Below are positions 17,730 through 26,979 of a stretch of 64,000 nt of DNA, piece after piece. Numbering within the stretch: the first letter of the stretch is position 1; every line of letters begins with the position of its first letter. The position numbers were made by a program, and so were the translations under genes. This stretch comes from Fictibacillus sp. b24 (GTDB taxonomy: Bacteria > Bacillota > Bacilli > Bacillales > Fictibacillaceae): NCBI RefSeq assembly GCF_030348825.1, contig NZ_JAUCES010000005.1:1178001-1242000 (forward strand), written 5' to 3'. Below the pieces are notes generated by a model. It did not search any database, was not told where the DNA came from, and saw only the letters and a program-made list of their open reading frames with translations.

Positions 17730-18332
17730 TTAACGAGAGTAGAATTCAACGATAAGCTGTTCAGTGATCTCAGCTGGAAGTTCAGAACGCTCTGGTAAAC
17801 GAGTGAAAGTACCTTCCATTTTGTTTTCATCAAACGTTAAGAAATCAGGTACGAAGTTGTTTACTTCGATAGCTTCTTTAATAGCTGAAGAGTTGCGAGA
17901 TTTTTCACGAACACCAACTACATCGCCAGCAGATAGACGGTAAGAAGCGATGTCAACACGCTTTCCGTTTACTGTGATGTGGCCGTGGTTTACTAATTGA
18001 CGAGCAGCACGACGAGTACGAGCAAGACCAAGACGGTAAACTACGTTGTCTAAACGAGATTCTAAAAGAACCATGAAGTTTTCACCGTGGATACCAGCCA
18101 TTTTACCAGCATCATCAAAAATGCGGCGGAATTGACGCTCGTTTACACCGTACATGTAACGAAGTTTTTGCTTCTCTTGTAACTGTAAACCGTATTCAGA
18201 GATTTTTTTACGTTGTGTAGGACCGTGTTGTCCTGGAGCGTAAGGACGCTTTGATAATTCTTTTCCTGTTCCGCTTAGAGAAATTCCAAGACGACGGGAA
18301 ACTTTCCATGTTGAACCTGTATATCGAGCCAT
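17730..18332 (-). CDS. rpsD: 30S ribosomal protein S4
   Basis: Primary 16S rRNA-binding protein of the small subunit, also a translational autoregulator. The 200 residues show the N-terminal [26 protein letters not shown] and the S4 RNA-binding domain ([22 protein letters not shown]). Start ATG 18332 directly after AAGGAGGAG. Monocistronic with a ~200-base leader, as is usual in Bacillaceae. Terminates at the bidirectional hairpin. Confidence 0.98.
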   Translation of the reverse strand: MARYTGSTWKVSRRLGISLSGTGKELSKRPYAPGQHGPTQRKKISEYGLQLQEKQKLRYMYGVNERQFRRIFDDAGKMAGIHGENFMVLLESRLDNVVYRLGLARTRRAARQLVNHGHITVNGKRVDIASYRLSAGDVVGVREKSRNSSAIKEAIEVNNFVPDFLTFDENKMEGTFTRLPERSELPAEITEQLIVEFYSR

Positions 18333-18557
18333 AATTGACTCCTCCTTCACGTGTTTGTTTTGTGTTAAAACAATAACAGTGACTATGACCTTTTCATAAG
18401 CCTATTTTGTATAAAAAACAACTTCACTTCAGCAGCCATGAAGCTACACGATGTTCCCAGATTACAAAAATCAGGGTACAAATAAAACAAATGATGGACA
18501 CAGTGCCGCTTATTTTACACAAAGAACAGTATAAACTTTTTTCTCTAGCTATGTCAA
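18333..18557 (-). promoter_or_regulatory. rpsD promoter and probable S4 autoregulatory leader
   Basis: On the minus strand TTGACA (18557-18552), 18-base spacer and TATACT (18533-18528) form a good sigma-A promoter. About 190 transcribed bases precede the rpsD ATG, where Bacillales carry the S4-binding leader; I infer the leader from position and length and did not resolve its pseudoknot. Confidence 0.65.
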
Positions 18558-18594
18558 CTATATCACAAATACATAGAACATTTTTCGGGACAAA

Positions 18595-18623
18595 TTGTAA
18601 ATTGTCTTCAAATTCTATATGAT
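18595..18623 (+). promoter_or_regulatory. Probable sigma-A promoter of methionine gamma-lyase gene
   Basis: TTGTAA, 17-base spacer, TATGAT; start predicted near 18630, immediately before a cre-like site. Confidence 0.55.
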
Positions 18624-18630
18624 AGTATTA

Positions 18631-18644
18631 AGAAAGCGCTTACA
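18631..18644 (-). promoter_or_regulatory. cre-like site at the mgl promoter
   Basis: Minus strand TGTAAGCGCTTTCT matches 13 of 14 cre positions, including the central CG. It begins at the predicted transcription start, where bound CcpA would repress. Confidence 0.65.
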
Positions 18645-18674
18645 TTTTAAAACGCCCTAAAAGGAGAAGTAAAA

Positions 18675-19853
18675 ATGGACACAAAACGCTTTGAAACAGA
18701 AGTGATTCACAAGGGATACAATGCTAATCAGCATAGCGGAAGCCTGTCACCTCCGATTTTTCAGACATCTACGTTTGTCTTTGATCGTGCTGAAACAGGT
18801 GCTGCACGGTTTGCTGGAGAGCAGGAAGGTTATATATATTCGAGACTGAGCAATCCGACAGTTGCGATGTTAGAAGAACGGATTGCGGCTATGGAAAATG
18901 GAGAAAAAGGACTTGCATTTGGATCAGGAATGGCTGCAGTATCTGCCATTTTACTTGGTTTGACCAAAACGGGGGATCATATTCTTTGTTCTGAAGGAGT
19001 GTATGGATGTACGTTTGGACTTCTGAAGCTTATGGAGGAAAAGTATCACATTACACATAACTTTCATCCGATGAACGATGAAGAGTCCATCCGATCAGCG
19101 ATTACCGATCATACAACAGTAATTTATATTGAATCACCCATTAATCCAACAATGAAGCTTGTTGATTTAAAAATGGTAGCTGCTATTGCTAAAGAATATG
19201 GAATACCTGTTGTAGTTGATAATACATTTTCATCACCCTATCTTCAGCGTCCGCTTGAATTAGGGTGCGATGTGGTAATACACAGTGCTACTAAATATCT
19301 ATGTGGGCATGGTGATGTGATAGGTGGTCTTGCCGTAGGTAAAAAAGAGCTGATGAGTCATCTAGCCATGACAACACAAAAAGATATTGGCGGCGTCATG
19401 TCACCGTTTGATGCTTGGCTGCTTCTTCGTGGAATAAAAACACTTCCTGTTCGAATGGATCGTCACTGCGATAATGCAAAAAAACTGGCGAATTTATTAA
19501 AGGAACACCATTCTGTAAGTAAAGTATTATTCCCAGGTGATTCAGATTTCCCGCAATATGAGCTTGCGAACAGACAGATGTCAAATGCAGGCGGATTAAT
19601 AAGCTTTGAGGTAAAAGGTGACAAGGCAACGGCTCAGAAGTTTATGAATTACTTAAAACTAATTAAGATTGCTGTAAGCCTTGGTGACGCAGAAACACTT
19701 ATTCAGCATCCTGCTACGATGACACATGCTGTTGTGCCAGAGGTAAACAGAGTACAGATGGGGATCAGTGATCAACTGCTACGCTTGTCTGTAGGTCTTG
19801 AAGCATGGGAAGATATTTGGGCTGATTTAGAACATGGATTGAATCAATTGTAA
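18675..19853 (+). CDS. mgl: Methionine gamma-lyase (Cys/Met metabolism PLP enzyme)
   Basis: PLP enzyme of 392 residues, expected to split methionine to methanethiol, 2-oxobutyrate and ammonia. PLP lysine 207 lies in SATKYLCGHG; Tyr110 and Cys112 in GVYGCTF match the Tyr-Cys pair typical of methionine gamma-lyase, where most cystathionine enzymes lack the cysteine. Tyr and Arg of YSRLSNPT bind the phosphate. AAAGGAGAAG precedes the ATG. The cre-like site at the promoter suggests carbon repression of methionine breakdown. A strong terminator follows. Cystathionine gamma-lyase or synthase activity is the alternative, less likely because of Cys112. Confidence 0.85.
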   Translation: MDTKRFETEVIHKGYNANQHSGSLSPPIFQTSTFVFDRAETGAARFAGEQEGYIYSRLSNPTVAMLEERIAAMENGEKGLAFGSGMAAVSAILLGLTKTGDHILCSEGVYGCTFGLLKLMEEKYHITHNFHPMNDEESIRSAITDHTTVIYIESPINPTMKLVDLKMVAAIAKEYGIPVVVDNTFSSPYLQRPLELGCDVVIHSATKYLCGHGDVIGGLAVGKKELMSHLAMTTQKDIGGVMSPFDAWLLLRGIKTLPVRMDRHCDNAKKLANLLKEHHSVSKVLFPGDSDFPQYELANRQMSNAGGLISFEVKGDKATAQKFMNYLKLIKIAVSLGDAETLIQHPATMTHAVVPEVNRVQMGISDQLLRLSVGLEAWEDIWADLEHGLNQL

Positions 19854-19856
19854 TCA

Positions 19857-19892
19857 AAAAAGCACTGTGCTATTGACTGCACAGTGCTTTTA
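19857..19892. terminator. Terminator, mgl / GAF-domain gene
   Basis: AGCACTGTGC / GCACAGTGCT stem with AAAAA before and TTTTACTTT after; lies between convergent genes and could serve both. Confidence 0.85.
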
Positions 19893-19906
19893 CTTTAGCT
19901 ACGAAA

Positions 19907-20392
19907 TTAAATATACTGAAGTAAAATTTCACAGAATTTCTCTAAGTTTTCACGATCAACCTCATCAAACCGTGCTTTTTCAGGACTGTCAATATCTAGA
20001 ACCCCTAAAAGGTTTCCGTCTTTTACAAGAGGTACGACGATTTCGGATTGAGAAGCAGCATCACATGCAATGTGACCAGGGAATTCGTGAACATCCTTTA
20101 CAACCAGTGTTTCCTGATTTTGAGCTGACGTTCCGCACACACCTCTGCCAAGAGGAATTCTGACACATGCAGGCAGTCCTTGAAACGGGCCTAATACTAA
20201 TTGATTAGAACTTTCTTCAAAGGTATAAAATCCTACCCAGTTTACTCTGTCTAGAAATTGGTTTAATAGTGCTGAAGCGTTCGCAAGATTTGCGGTTGCA
20301 TTTGTTTCTCCTTCTAACAATGCAGATAGCTGTTTAAATAAGAGAGAGTACGCTTCATTTCTGTTTGTACTATATTGTTGAACGGAAAACAT
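19907..20392 (-). CDS. ytsP: Free methionine-(R)-sulfoxide reductase, GAF domain
   Basis: Reduces free methionine R-sulfoxide using a single GAF domain (161 residues). The three expected cysteines are present: Cys76 in LPACVRIP, Cys86 in GRGVCGTSA and Cys110 in GHIACDAAS; the substrate pocket sequence NWVGFYTF and LGVLDIDSP are also typical. Start ATG 20392 follows GGAGGAATCTTG. Single-gene unit, convergent with mgl and divergent from refZ; B. subtilis ytsP has the same rpsD/refZ neighbourhood. Being beside methionine gamma-lyase may be coincidental but both handle free methionine. Confidence 0.92.
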   Translation of the reverse strand: MFSVQQYSTNRNEAYSLLFKQLSALLEGETNATANLANASALLNQFLDRVNWVGFYTFEESSNQLVLGPFQGLPACVRIPLGRGVCGTSAQNQETLVVKDVHEFPGHIACDAASQSEIVVPLVKDGNLLGVLDIDSPEKARFDEVDRENLEKFCEILLQYI

Positions 20393-20545
20393 CAAGATTC
20401 CTCCAAACCTGATAAATTGTTTATTCTATCCTATCAAATAATGTTGAACTATACACCCAAAAGCCCTTATTTGTCGAGCGATTATTAAAGGTTTATGTCT
20501 GCCGCCCAAGAATTTTATACAAAGAGGAAAGGACGGTGGAATAAA

Positions 20546-21232
20546 GTGAAGGCAGATCCAATGGAAACAAAACTTAAAATAGCTGAAGCAGCTATTGCTC
20601 TGTTTACAAGCCAAGGGTTCAAAGGAACAACCGTCAGGCAAATAGCGAAAAAAGCAGGAGTGAACCTTGCATTGATCTCGTACCATTTTGGAGGGAAGAA
20701 AGGGCTTCTCGAAGAATTGATCACTTCATTTTTTGAAGGATATATTAGAAGAATTGAAATCATTTATCATACATCGAGTTCACCAACCGTTAAAGGAAGT
20801 TTTATCGAAGTGGTTGAAGCCTTATTGATCTATCAACAAAGAAATCTTCCTCTTGCCCGATTTGTCTATCGTGAAATGACACTTGATTCCACTTTAGTTC
20901 GAGAACTCATGTCTACGTATTTAGTTAAGGAAAAATATTTTCTGCAAACACTGTTTGAAAGAGGCATGAAGAAAAAGGAATTCAGAAGACAGCCTGTGGA
21001 CTTTTTAACCATTCAGTTTAAGGATATGATGATGCTTCCTTTTCTTCACCCTTTATATTTGGCAGAAGTGTATCAGATATCTGCAGAGACGGAAACATTT
21101 ATCCAGCCTTATAAAAAATGGATGGTGAACTGGTTTGATAAGTGTGTTTGCCAGCCTGAAAGAAAAAATCCCCTGCTATCTGCCGTACAGAAGCCCCTAT
21201 TCGGCTCTATTCAGGAGAAGTGGGGAAGTTAA
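20546..21232 (+). CDS. refZ: TetR-family regulator RefZ
   Basis: DNA-binding regulator of FtsZ-ring position during sporulation in B. subtilis, where it binds motifs around the origin. The N-terminal TetR helix-turn-helix (IAKKAGVNLALISYHFGGKKGL) is followed by the segment RFVYREMTLDSTLVREL and STYLVKEKY, almost identical in RefZ (YttP). The start chosen is GTG 20546 after GGTGG (228 residues); ATG 20561 is possible. The 3' end overlaps the convergent hisJ gene by 36 bp, without a terminator between them. No RefZ binding motif was looked for outside this locus. Confidence 0.9.
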   Translation: MKADPMETKLKIAEAAIALFTSQGFKGTTVRQIAKKAGVNLALISYHFGGKKGLLEELITSFFEGYIRRIEIIYHTSSSPTVKGSFIEVVEALLIYQQRNLPLARFVYREMTLDSTLVRELMSTYLVKEKYFLQTLFERGMKKKEFRRQPVDFLTIQFKDMMMLPFLHPLYLAEVYQISAETETFIQPYKKWMVNWFDKCVCQPERKNPLLSAVQKPLFGSIQEKWGS

Positions 21233-22030
21233 TGCTGCAGATGGAACCAGCTGATGAAATCCTTGACCGAGTCCCTTAGCGCTATGGGCATCCGACCCGT
21301 AAACGAGAGGGATTTTTCTTTTTTGAGCTTCCTTTACGATCCAGTTAGATGGATAAGGTTCTAGGCAGTACGGTTTGACCGCACCTGCACCGTTATAATC
21401 AAGGGACAAGCTGCGTTCAGACACGGCGGTTAAAACATCATTTATCTCCTTTTCAATGCTGAATTCAGCTGGAAAGAGTGTCTGGAATTTTTTTGCAAGT
21501 GTTATATGACCTATTCTTTTTGGCTGAAACTTCCCAAATGAATGTACAATGGATTTTTTTACTGTTTCAAAATATAAAGAATAGAGAGAAGATAGGGTTC
21601 CCGTTTTATTGATCATTTCTTTAAAGACTTTCTCGTCATAATCCATGCAATAGTAGTTTTCTTGAATCTGCAAAAAATGAACGGAAAGAATGGCATCGTC
21701 AAGCTCAGCCCAAACTTCTTTAAGTAACTGGCCGGTCTCCTCTTCATAGCCATCTATAAAATCCACTTCTAACCCTGTATATATTTCAATTTCTTTTTCA
21801 TAGAATTTTTTTAATTCTTTAATTTGTTCAAAGTAACTCCCTAACTGATCGTAAAGCATGGCACTGTCTTTAGTTGGAGCAGGATCTGTGAATGTTTTAG
21901 GTAATGGGGCATGTTCTGTGAACGTAATGCCCTTTATGCCAAGAGAAATAGCTCTTTCGATATACATTTCTAATGTGTCTTTTGATCCGTGTGGACAAAA
22001 GGGGGTATGGACATGACCATCATAATACAT
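21197..22030 (-). CDS. hisJ: Histidinol-phosphatase, PHP family
   Basis: Removes phosphate from histidinol phosphate in histidine synthesis. The PHP metal-binding motifs are visible: DGHVHTPFCPHG near the start, TEHAPLP, GLEVDF, SVHF, and GSDAHSAKGLG near the end. From ATG 22030 the protein has 277 residues; AAAGGAGT is 10 bases upstream, while the longer reading from 22063 has no ribosome site. It stands alone, away from other his genes, as in B. subtilis. Its last 12 codons overlap the 3' end of refZ on the other strand. Confidence 0.92.
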   Translation of the reverse strand: MYYDGHVHTPFCPHGSKDTLEMYIERAISLGIKGITFTEHAPLPKTFTDPAPTKDSAMLYDQLGSYFEQIKELKKFYEKEIEIYTGLEVDFIDGYEEETGQLLKEVWAELDDAILSVHFLQIQENYYCMDYDEKVFKEMINKTGTLSSLYSLYFETVKKSIVHSFGKFQPKRIGHITLAKKFQTLFPAEFSIEKEINDVLTAVSERSLSLDYNGAGAVKPYCLEPYPSNWIVKEAQKRKIPLVYGSDAHSAKGLGQGFHQLVPSAALTSPLLLNRAE

Positions 22031-22253
22031 CCTTTTTTCTACTCCTTTCGACAATTTCTTCATTAATTTGGAAAAAAAATATCAGATTATGCAATTTTTT
22101 TGCGTCAAATGTTTGTTTACATGTTATCATAAAAGCATTAAACTGCAATTTTACAGATGTATAATTTAAAAGTGATTGTTAAAAAGAAATTACATACTTA
22201 ATACATAATACAATTGATTGAGAAATTTTGAACAGATAGAAAGGGTGCCTCTG

Positions 22254-23945
22254 ATGATATACATAGTCATTGCCATAGTTACATTCCTAGCATTGATCCT
22301 TTACGGTACCATGTCACGCCGGAGAATTTATAAAGAAATTGACCGACTGGAAGCATGGAAAATGCAAATTATGAATCGCCCATTAACAGAAGAGATATCA
22401 AAAGTGAAGGGTATGGCGATGATTGGTGAAACGGAAGAGAAATTCGAAATGTGGCGTCAAGAATGGGACGAGATGGTAACAACACACCTTCCGAATTTAG
22501 AAGAAAATTTATTTGATGCTGAAGAGTATACAGATAAATACCGTTTTAAAAAAGCTCGTACTATTCTATTGGGCGTTAACCAATCTTTAGAAAGAATGGA
22601 TACGAGAATCAAAGAGATAACTTCTGAAATTAATGAGTTAGTGACGAGTGAAGAACTGAATCGAGAAGAAATCGTCGAAGCAAAAGAGAAGCTTCAGGAA
22701 ACGAAAAAGTATTATTTAACTCACATCCGAGCTCTCGGTCAGACAGCACCAATTTTTGATAAGGAACTTGATGAAATCAAATCTTTATTTGAAACATTTG
22801 AATCTCTGACAGTTCAGGGGAGCCACCTTGAAGCAAGACAAAGACTTGTAGAAAGCTTGAACAGAATTTCTGTATGTAAAACAAAGATGCAAGGTGTACC
22901 AGAGCTGCTTGTAATCCTTCAATCAGATATTCCCAATTCCCTTAAAGAACTAAGCGCTGGTTTTACTGAGATGGAGCAGCAAGGCTATGTTCTTCATCAT
23001 ATCGGAATCGAGAAAGAAATCAGTTCATTAAAAGAACTAAACGAACAAGCCTTAAACAAAGTGTATGAGCTTGAATTAGATTCTGCTCAGAAAGACTTGG
23101 ACGAAACCGTTCAAAAGATGGATCAATTATATGAGATGCTAGAGAATGAGGTTCATTCTAAACAATATGTTCTGAAAGAAAGAGAAGTCTTTTTCTCAAA
23201 TATTGAAGACCTTCATGACCGAATTGAAAACCTTAAGCATGAAACTCAAATCGTTTCTTCTACCTACCTAATTGAACAAAATGAAGCTGACATGCAAAAG
23301 AAAATAGAAAAACTTTTCCATAAGCTGCAAAGCCGATTCATCATCATTGAAGAGTCGATCGATGAAAGAAGAGAATCCTTTTCAGTCATCCGTGAGATGA
23401 TGGAAGAGATGCAGAAACAGATGGAAGAACTTCAACGTTCTCAAAAGGTCTATGAAGAGATGCTTCATAATCTTAGAAAAGATGAGTTAGATACGAAACA
23501 AAACTTGAAAGAATTAAGAAAAAAGCTTTTAGAAGCAAGAAGAATGGTTCAAAAAAGCAACTTGCCCGGACTTCCGGAACACTATTTGATCACGATCGGA
23601 AAAGCAGAAGAATATATCATTGAAGTTTCAAAAAAACTTGATGAAAAACCACTTGAAATGTCTGATGTTTCGTATGTGCTAAATAAAGCACATGAAGCTG
23701 TAAACGAAGGCTATGAAGAAACGTCTCAGATGATTGAAAACGCATATCTAGCGGAGAGACTGATTCAATATGGAAACAGATTCAGAAGCTCTTATCAATC
23801 TGTATCCATTCGATTGATTGAAGCTGAAATCGCTTTTCGAAATTATCAGTATGAAGATGCACTTCAAATCGCAGCATCCGCAATAGAAAGTATACAGCCA
23901 GGAATTCTAAAAGAGATGGAAATTAACTTAAAGTCACACGTATAA
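22254..23945 (+). CDS. ezrA: Septation ring formation regulator EzrA
   Basis: Membrane-anchored spectrin-like protein that binds FtsZ and prevents extra Z-rings; also guides penicillin-binding proteins. One N-terminal transmembrane helix (MIYIVIAIVTFLALILYG) is followed by about 540 residues of coiled coil (many Glu/Lys/Leu heptads) with internal spectrin-like repeats. The 563 residues agree with B. subtilis EzrA (562). ATG 22254 lies 8 bases after AAAGGGTG. Monocistronic with its own terminator. The B. subtilis neighbour braB is missing between ezrA and nifZ. Confidence 0.97.
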   Translation: MIYIVIAIVTFLALILYGTMSRRRIYKEIDRLEAWKMQIMNRPLTEEISKVKGMAMIGETEEKFEMWRQEWDEMVTTHLPNLEENLFDAEEYTDKYRFKKARTILLGVNQSLERMDTRIKEITSEINELVTSEELNREEIVEAKEKLQETKKYYLTHIRALGQTAPIFDKELDEIKSLFETFESLTVQGSHLEARQRLVESLNRISVCKTKMQGVPELLVILQSDIPNSLKELSAGFTEMEQQGYVLHHIGIEKEISSLKELNEQALNKVYELELDSAQKDLDETVQKMDQLYEMLENEVHSKQYVLKEREVFFSNIEDLHDRIENLKHETQIVSSTYLIEQNEADMQKKIEKLFHKLQSRFIIIEESIDERRESFSVIREMMEEMQKQMEELQRSQKVYEEMLHNLRKDELDTKQNLKELRKKLLEARRMVQKSNLPGLPEHYLITIGKAEEYIIEVSKKLDEKPLEMSDVSYVLNKAHEAVNEGYEETSQMIENAYLAERLIQYGNRFRSSYQSVSIRLIEAEIAFRNYQYEDALQIAASAIESIQPGILKEMEINLKSHV

Positions 23946-23979
23946 AAAACTGTCAGGTACTATTCCTGCAGTTTTTTTG
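23944..23979 (+). terminator. ezrA terminator
   Basis: AAAAAACTG-CAGG / CCTG-CAGTTTTTTT stem with one bulged base, starting at the stop codon. Confidence 0.85.
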
Positions 23980-24117
23980 CTGTTCAAAAAGATTGAATCT
24001 TTAAGGGTTAACAAAAACTATATAAAATGTGAAGATGCGCACCATATCTAAATTATGGTATGATAATGAAATGTGTGTTTAGATACGGTATGGAATGGAT
24101 AATTGGAGGATTCAAAA

Positions 24118-25260
24118 ATGATTTATTTGGATAATAGTGCAACAACAAAGCCTTATAAGGACGTTCTTGATACTTTTGTCACGGTGTCTGAAAAATATTT
24201 TGCTAATCCATCTTCTCTGCATTCTAAGGGAGGAGAAGCTGAGAAATTGCTTGGACAAGCAAGAAAGTCAATTGCTCAGTTACTGGAAGTTGCGCCATCA
24301 GAAGTTATTTTTACTTCTGGAGGAACAGAAGGCAACAATATCGCAATTAAAGGAATTGCTTTTCAGCATCAAAATCGAGGCAAACATCTTGTTACCACTT
24401 CTGTTGAGCATGCATCTTCATTTGAGTCCTTTCAATATTTAGAATCAAAGGGTTTTGAAGTAACTTACCTGCCCGTCAATCATGAGGGCTTAATTTCTAT
24501 AGAAGATCTTGAACGTGCGATACGACCTGATACGATACTTGTATCTATTATTCATGTGAATAATGAAACAGGAACGATACAGCCTTTAGAGCAGATAGGC
24601 AAGATGTTGAAACAACACCGAAAGATCTTTTTTCATGTGGACAATGTGCAGGGTGTTGGCAAGATCGACCTTCCACTAAAGGAATATGGAATAGACTTAT
24701 GCACGATATCCGCACATAAAATTCACGGCCTAAAAGGGAATGGTGTTCTTTTCGTGAAAAATGGCGTGTCTTTATCTTCTTTATTTACAGGCGGAGAGCA
24801 AGAATTAAAGAAAAGAGCAGGAACAGAAAACGTTGCTGGGATTGTAGCGATGGCGAAAGCACTAAGACTAATCCTTCAGGAGATGCAAGATAAGAAAAAG
24901 GATTTGCTCACAATTAAACAATTTATGCTTGAAGAATTGAAGAAGATAGAGGGTGTTGAAGTTAATACACCAGAGCATCACTCAGCACCTCATATTATCA
25001 ATTTTTCCGTTCAAGGCATTAAACCAGAAGTTCTTATTCATTCTCTTGATAAAAGGGACGTTTATGTGTCTACGCGTTCTGCTTGCTCATCGAAACAAGG
25101 CGGAGCCAGCCGCATCCTCATTGAGATGGGATTAGGTGAACAACGGGCATCCACTGCTATCCGAATGAGCACTTCATATGAAAACACAATGGCAGAGGCA
25201 AAACGTGCGCTTGAGATATTGAAAGAAGAAATAATAAATTTTAAAAAGGTAATGAGGTAA
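24118..25260 (+). CDS. nifZ: Cysteine desulfurase for tRNA 4-thiouridine synthesis
   Basis: PLP enzyme (380 residues) that takes sulfur from cysteine and passes it to ThiI. Motifs: LDNSATTKPY at the N terminus, SGGTEGNN, the PLP lysine in SAHKIHG and the persulfide cysteine in STRSACSSKQGG. Start ATG 24118 follows TTGGAGGA. The gene directly abuts thiI, as in B. subtilis, where NifZ serves s4U formation specifically rather than general Fe-S assembly. IscS/SufS-type function is the alternative; the thiI linkage decides. Confidence 0.93.
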   Translation: MIYLDNSATTKPYKDVLDTFVTVSEKYFANPSSLHSKGGEAEKLLGQARKSIAQLLEVAPSEVIFTSGGTEGNNIAIKGIAFQHQNRGKHLVTTSVEHASSFESFQYLESKGFEVTYLPVNHEGLISIEDLERAIRPDTILVSIIHVNNETGTIQPLEQIGKMLKQHRKIFFHVDNVQGVGKIDLPLKEYGIDLCTISAHKIHGLKGNGVLFVKNGVSLSSLFTGGEQELKKRAGTENVAGIVAMAKALRLILQEMQDKKKDLLTIKQFMLEELKKIEGVEVNTPEHHSAPHIINFSVQGIKPEVLIHSLDKRDVYVSTRSACSSKQGGASRILIEMGLGEQRASTAIRMSTSYENTMAEAKRALEILKEEIINFKKVMR

Positions 25261-25265
25261 TGAAG

Positions 25266-26477
25266 ATGATTTATGATCATTTAGTAGTGCGTTATGGAGA
25301 ATTATCACTAAAAGGGAAAAATAGAAGACATTTTGAATCACAGCTTTTTGAGACAGTTAAAAGAAAGATGCGGCCATATGGCGATTTGAAAATGGCTAAA
25401 CTTTTTGATCGGATTGTTATTGAATTAAATGGGCACGCGTATGAACCTATTGTTAAATCGCTTCAGGATATTTTTGGTATCCATTCGATTAGTTTAGCTG
25501 TAAGAGCTGAAAACGATCTAGAAGAAATACAGAAAGCTGCACTAGTGGCACTTAATGAAGCAATTGAAGGTAAAAAAACGTTTAAAGTAACAGGAAAACG
25601 ATCTTTAAAGTCATTTCCTGTTAACTCGATGCAACTCAACCAAGAAGTAGGAGGATACCTTTTAAGAAACACAGAAGGTATAACGGTTGATGTTCATAAT
25701 CCAGAGGTCAATGTAAAAGTAGAAGTGAAAGATACAGGGACTTACATCAGCTCTAAATCTTTTGAAGGAGCTGGAGGTCTGCCAATCGGTGTCGGAGGTA
25801 AGGCGATGCTGATGTTATCAGGCGGTATCGACAGCCCTGTTGCTGGATATTTAACAATGAAGCGCGGTGTTCGTATTGAAGGTGTACATTTCCACAGTCC
25901 GCCTTTTACAAGTGAGCGCGCAAAGCAAAAGGTAGTTGACCTAACGCAAGAACTCACTCGCTATAGCGGAGGAAAGATCAAGCTTCATGTTGTTCCTTTT
26001 ACTAAAATTCAGCAAACGATAAAAGATAAGATTCCTTCCAGCTACAGCATGACAATCATGAGACGTGTCATGCTTAGAATTACGGAACGATTAGCAGAAA
26101 ATAACCATGCGATGGCTATTGCGAACGGAGAGAACCTTGGTCAAGTAGCGAGTCAGACGATGCACAGCATGTATGCGATTAATGAAGTAACGAACTTACC
26201 TATTCTGCGCCCGGTTATTACGATGGACAAACTTGAGATCATGAATATCTCGCACAAGATCGGAACCTATGAGATCTCAATTCGTCCATATGAAGATTGT
26301 TGTACCATTTTCTTGCCATCAGCTCCGAAAACAAAACCGAAGCGAGAAAAAGCGATTCAATTCGAGAAAAATATTGAAAACCTTGAAGAATTGATCGAGG
26401 AAGCAGTTAACACTGTTGAAACGCTGATTCTTGAAGAAGGAAAATCAACTGACGAAACGTTTGATGATTTGCTTTAA
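25266..26477 (+). CDS. thiI: tRNA 4-thiouridine synthetase ThiI
   Basis: Adenylates U8 of tRNAs and inserts sulfur to form 4-thiouridine. N-terminal ferredoxin-like and THUMP domains (to about residue 165) are followed by the PP-loop ATPase with LSGGIDSPVAGYL. The protein (403 residues) lacks the C-terminal rhodanese domain of the E. coli enzyme, as expected in Bacillus. ATG 25266 is 6-7 bases after GAGGT; the ATG at 25260 overlaps the nifZ stop and is too close to the ribosome site. The 3' UTR carries a palindromic repeat, a 101-bp tandem duplication and then a terminator. Confidence 0.95.
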   Translation: MIYDHLVVRYGELSLKGKNRRHFESQLFETVKRKMRPYGDLKMAKLFDRIVIELNGHAYEPIVKSLQDIFGIHSISLAVRAENDLEEIQKAALVALNEAIEGKKTFKVTGKRSLKSFPVNSMQLNQEVGGYLLRNTEGITVDVHNPEVNVKVEVKDTGTYISSKSFEGAGGLPIGVGGKAMLMLSGGIDSPVAGYLTMKRGVRIEGVHFHSPPFTSERAKQKVVDLTQELTRYSGGKIKLHVVPFTKIQQTIKDKIPSSYSMTIMRRVMLRITERLAENNHAMAIANGENLGQVASQTMHSMYAINEVTNLPILRPVITMDKLEIMNISHKIGTYEISIRPYEDCCTIFLPSAPKTKPKREKAIQFEKNIENLEELIEEAVNTVETLILEEGKSTDETFDDLL

Positions 26478-26537
26478 AAAATGAAAATTATCTTCATTGG
26501 TGTTGTTTTAGTATTAGCAATGGTGTTCTTGAAAGCA

Positions 26538-26665
26538 GTTGATCTCCGTTCCAGGTTGCTCGCTTTCCGCGGGGCAGGCGGTGAGCCCCTTGCCGCTTTG
26601 CGGCCTTAAGGGTCTCACCTGACCGCTTGTCCCGCAGGAGTCTCGCACCTTACTCTCCAATCAAC
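26538..26665 (+). repeat. Dispersed palindromic repeat, copy 5 (type B)
   Basis: A 128-bp core between the thiI stop and its terminator, sense orientation; apical CCGCTTTGCGG stem. Its right portion is included in the adjacent tandem duplication. Confidence 0.9.
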
Positions 26666-26832
26666 TTGTTATTGAAGAAGTAACAGATTAGAAAGAAACA
26701 CCTTGATGAAGAAATTCATAAACACCTAATACCCGCAGGAGTCTCGCACCTTACTCTCCAATCAACTTGTTATTGAAGAAGTAACAGATTAGAAAGAAAC
26801 ACCTTGATGAAGAAATTCATAAACACCTAATA
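26631..26832 (+). repeat. Exact 101-bp tandem duplication
   Basis: 26631-26731 and 26732-26832 are identical base for base, from CCCGCAGGAG to CACCTAATA. The unit begins inside the palindromic repeat and carries 66 bases of its downstream flank; a recent slippage or recombination event. Confidence 0.98.
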
Positions 26833-26906
26833 ACATGTAGCGCGTGAATTCTGGCACGCTTCAACTTTGAAAAAAATTCAGCAACAAGATACTAACCAGG
26901 TGAAAA

Positions 26907-26934
26907 AGTCTGCACATTGTGCGGGCTTTTTTTT
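26907..26934 (+). terminator. Terminator for nifZ-thiI
   Basis: GTCTGCACA / TGTGCGGGC stem (one G-T pair each side of centre) and eight T. It lies between two oppositely oriented palindromic repeats. Confidence 0.8.
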
Positions 26935-26979
26935 ATTTAAGAGCTGTTGCTTTTGCATTGGATGGTATCTTCTTTGTAA

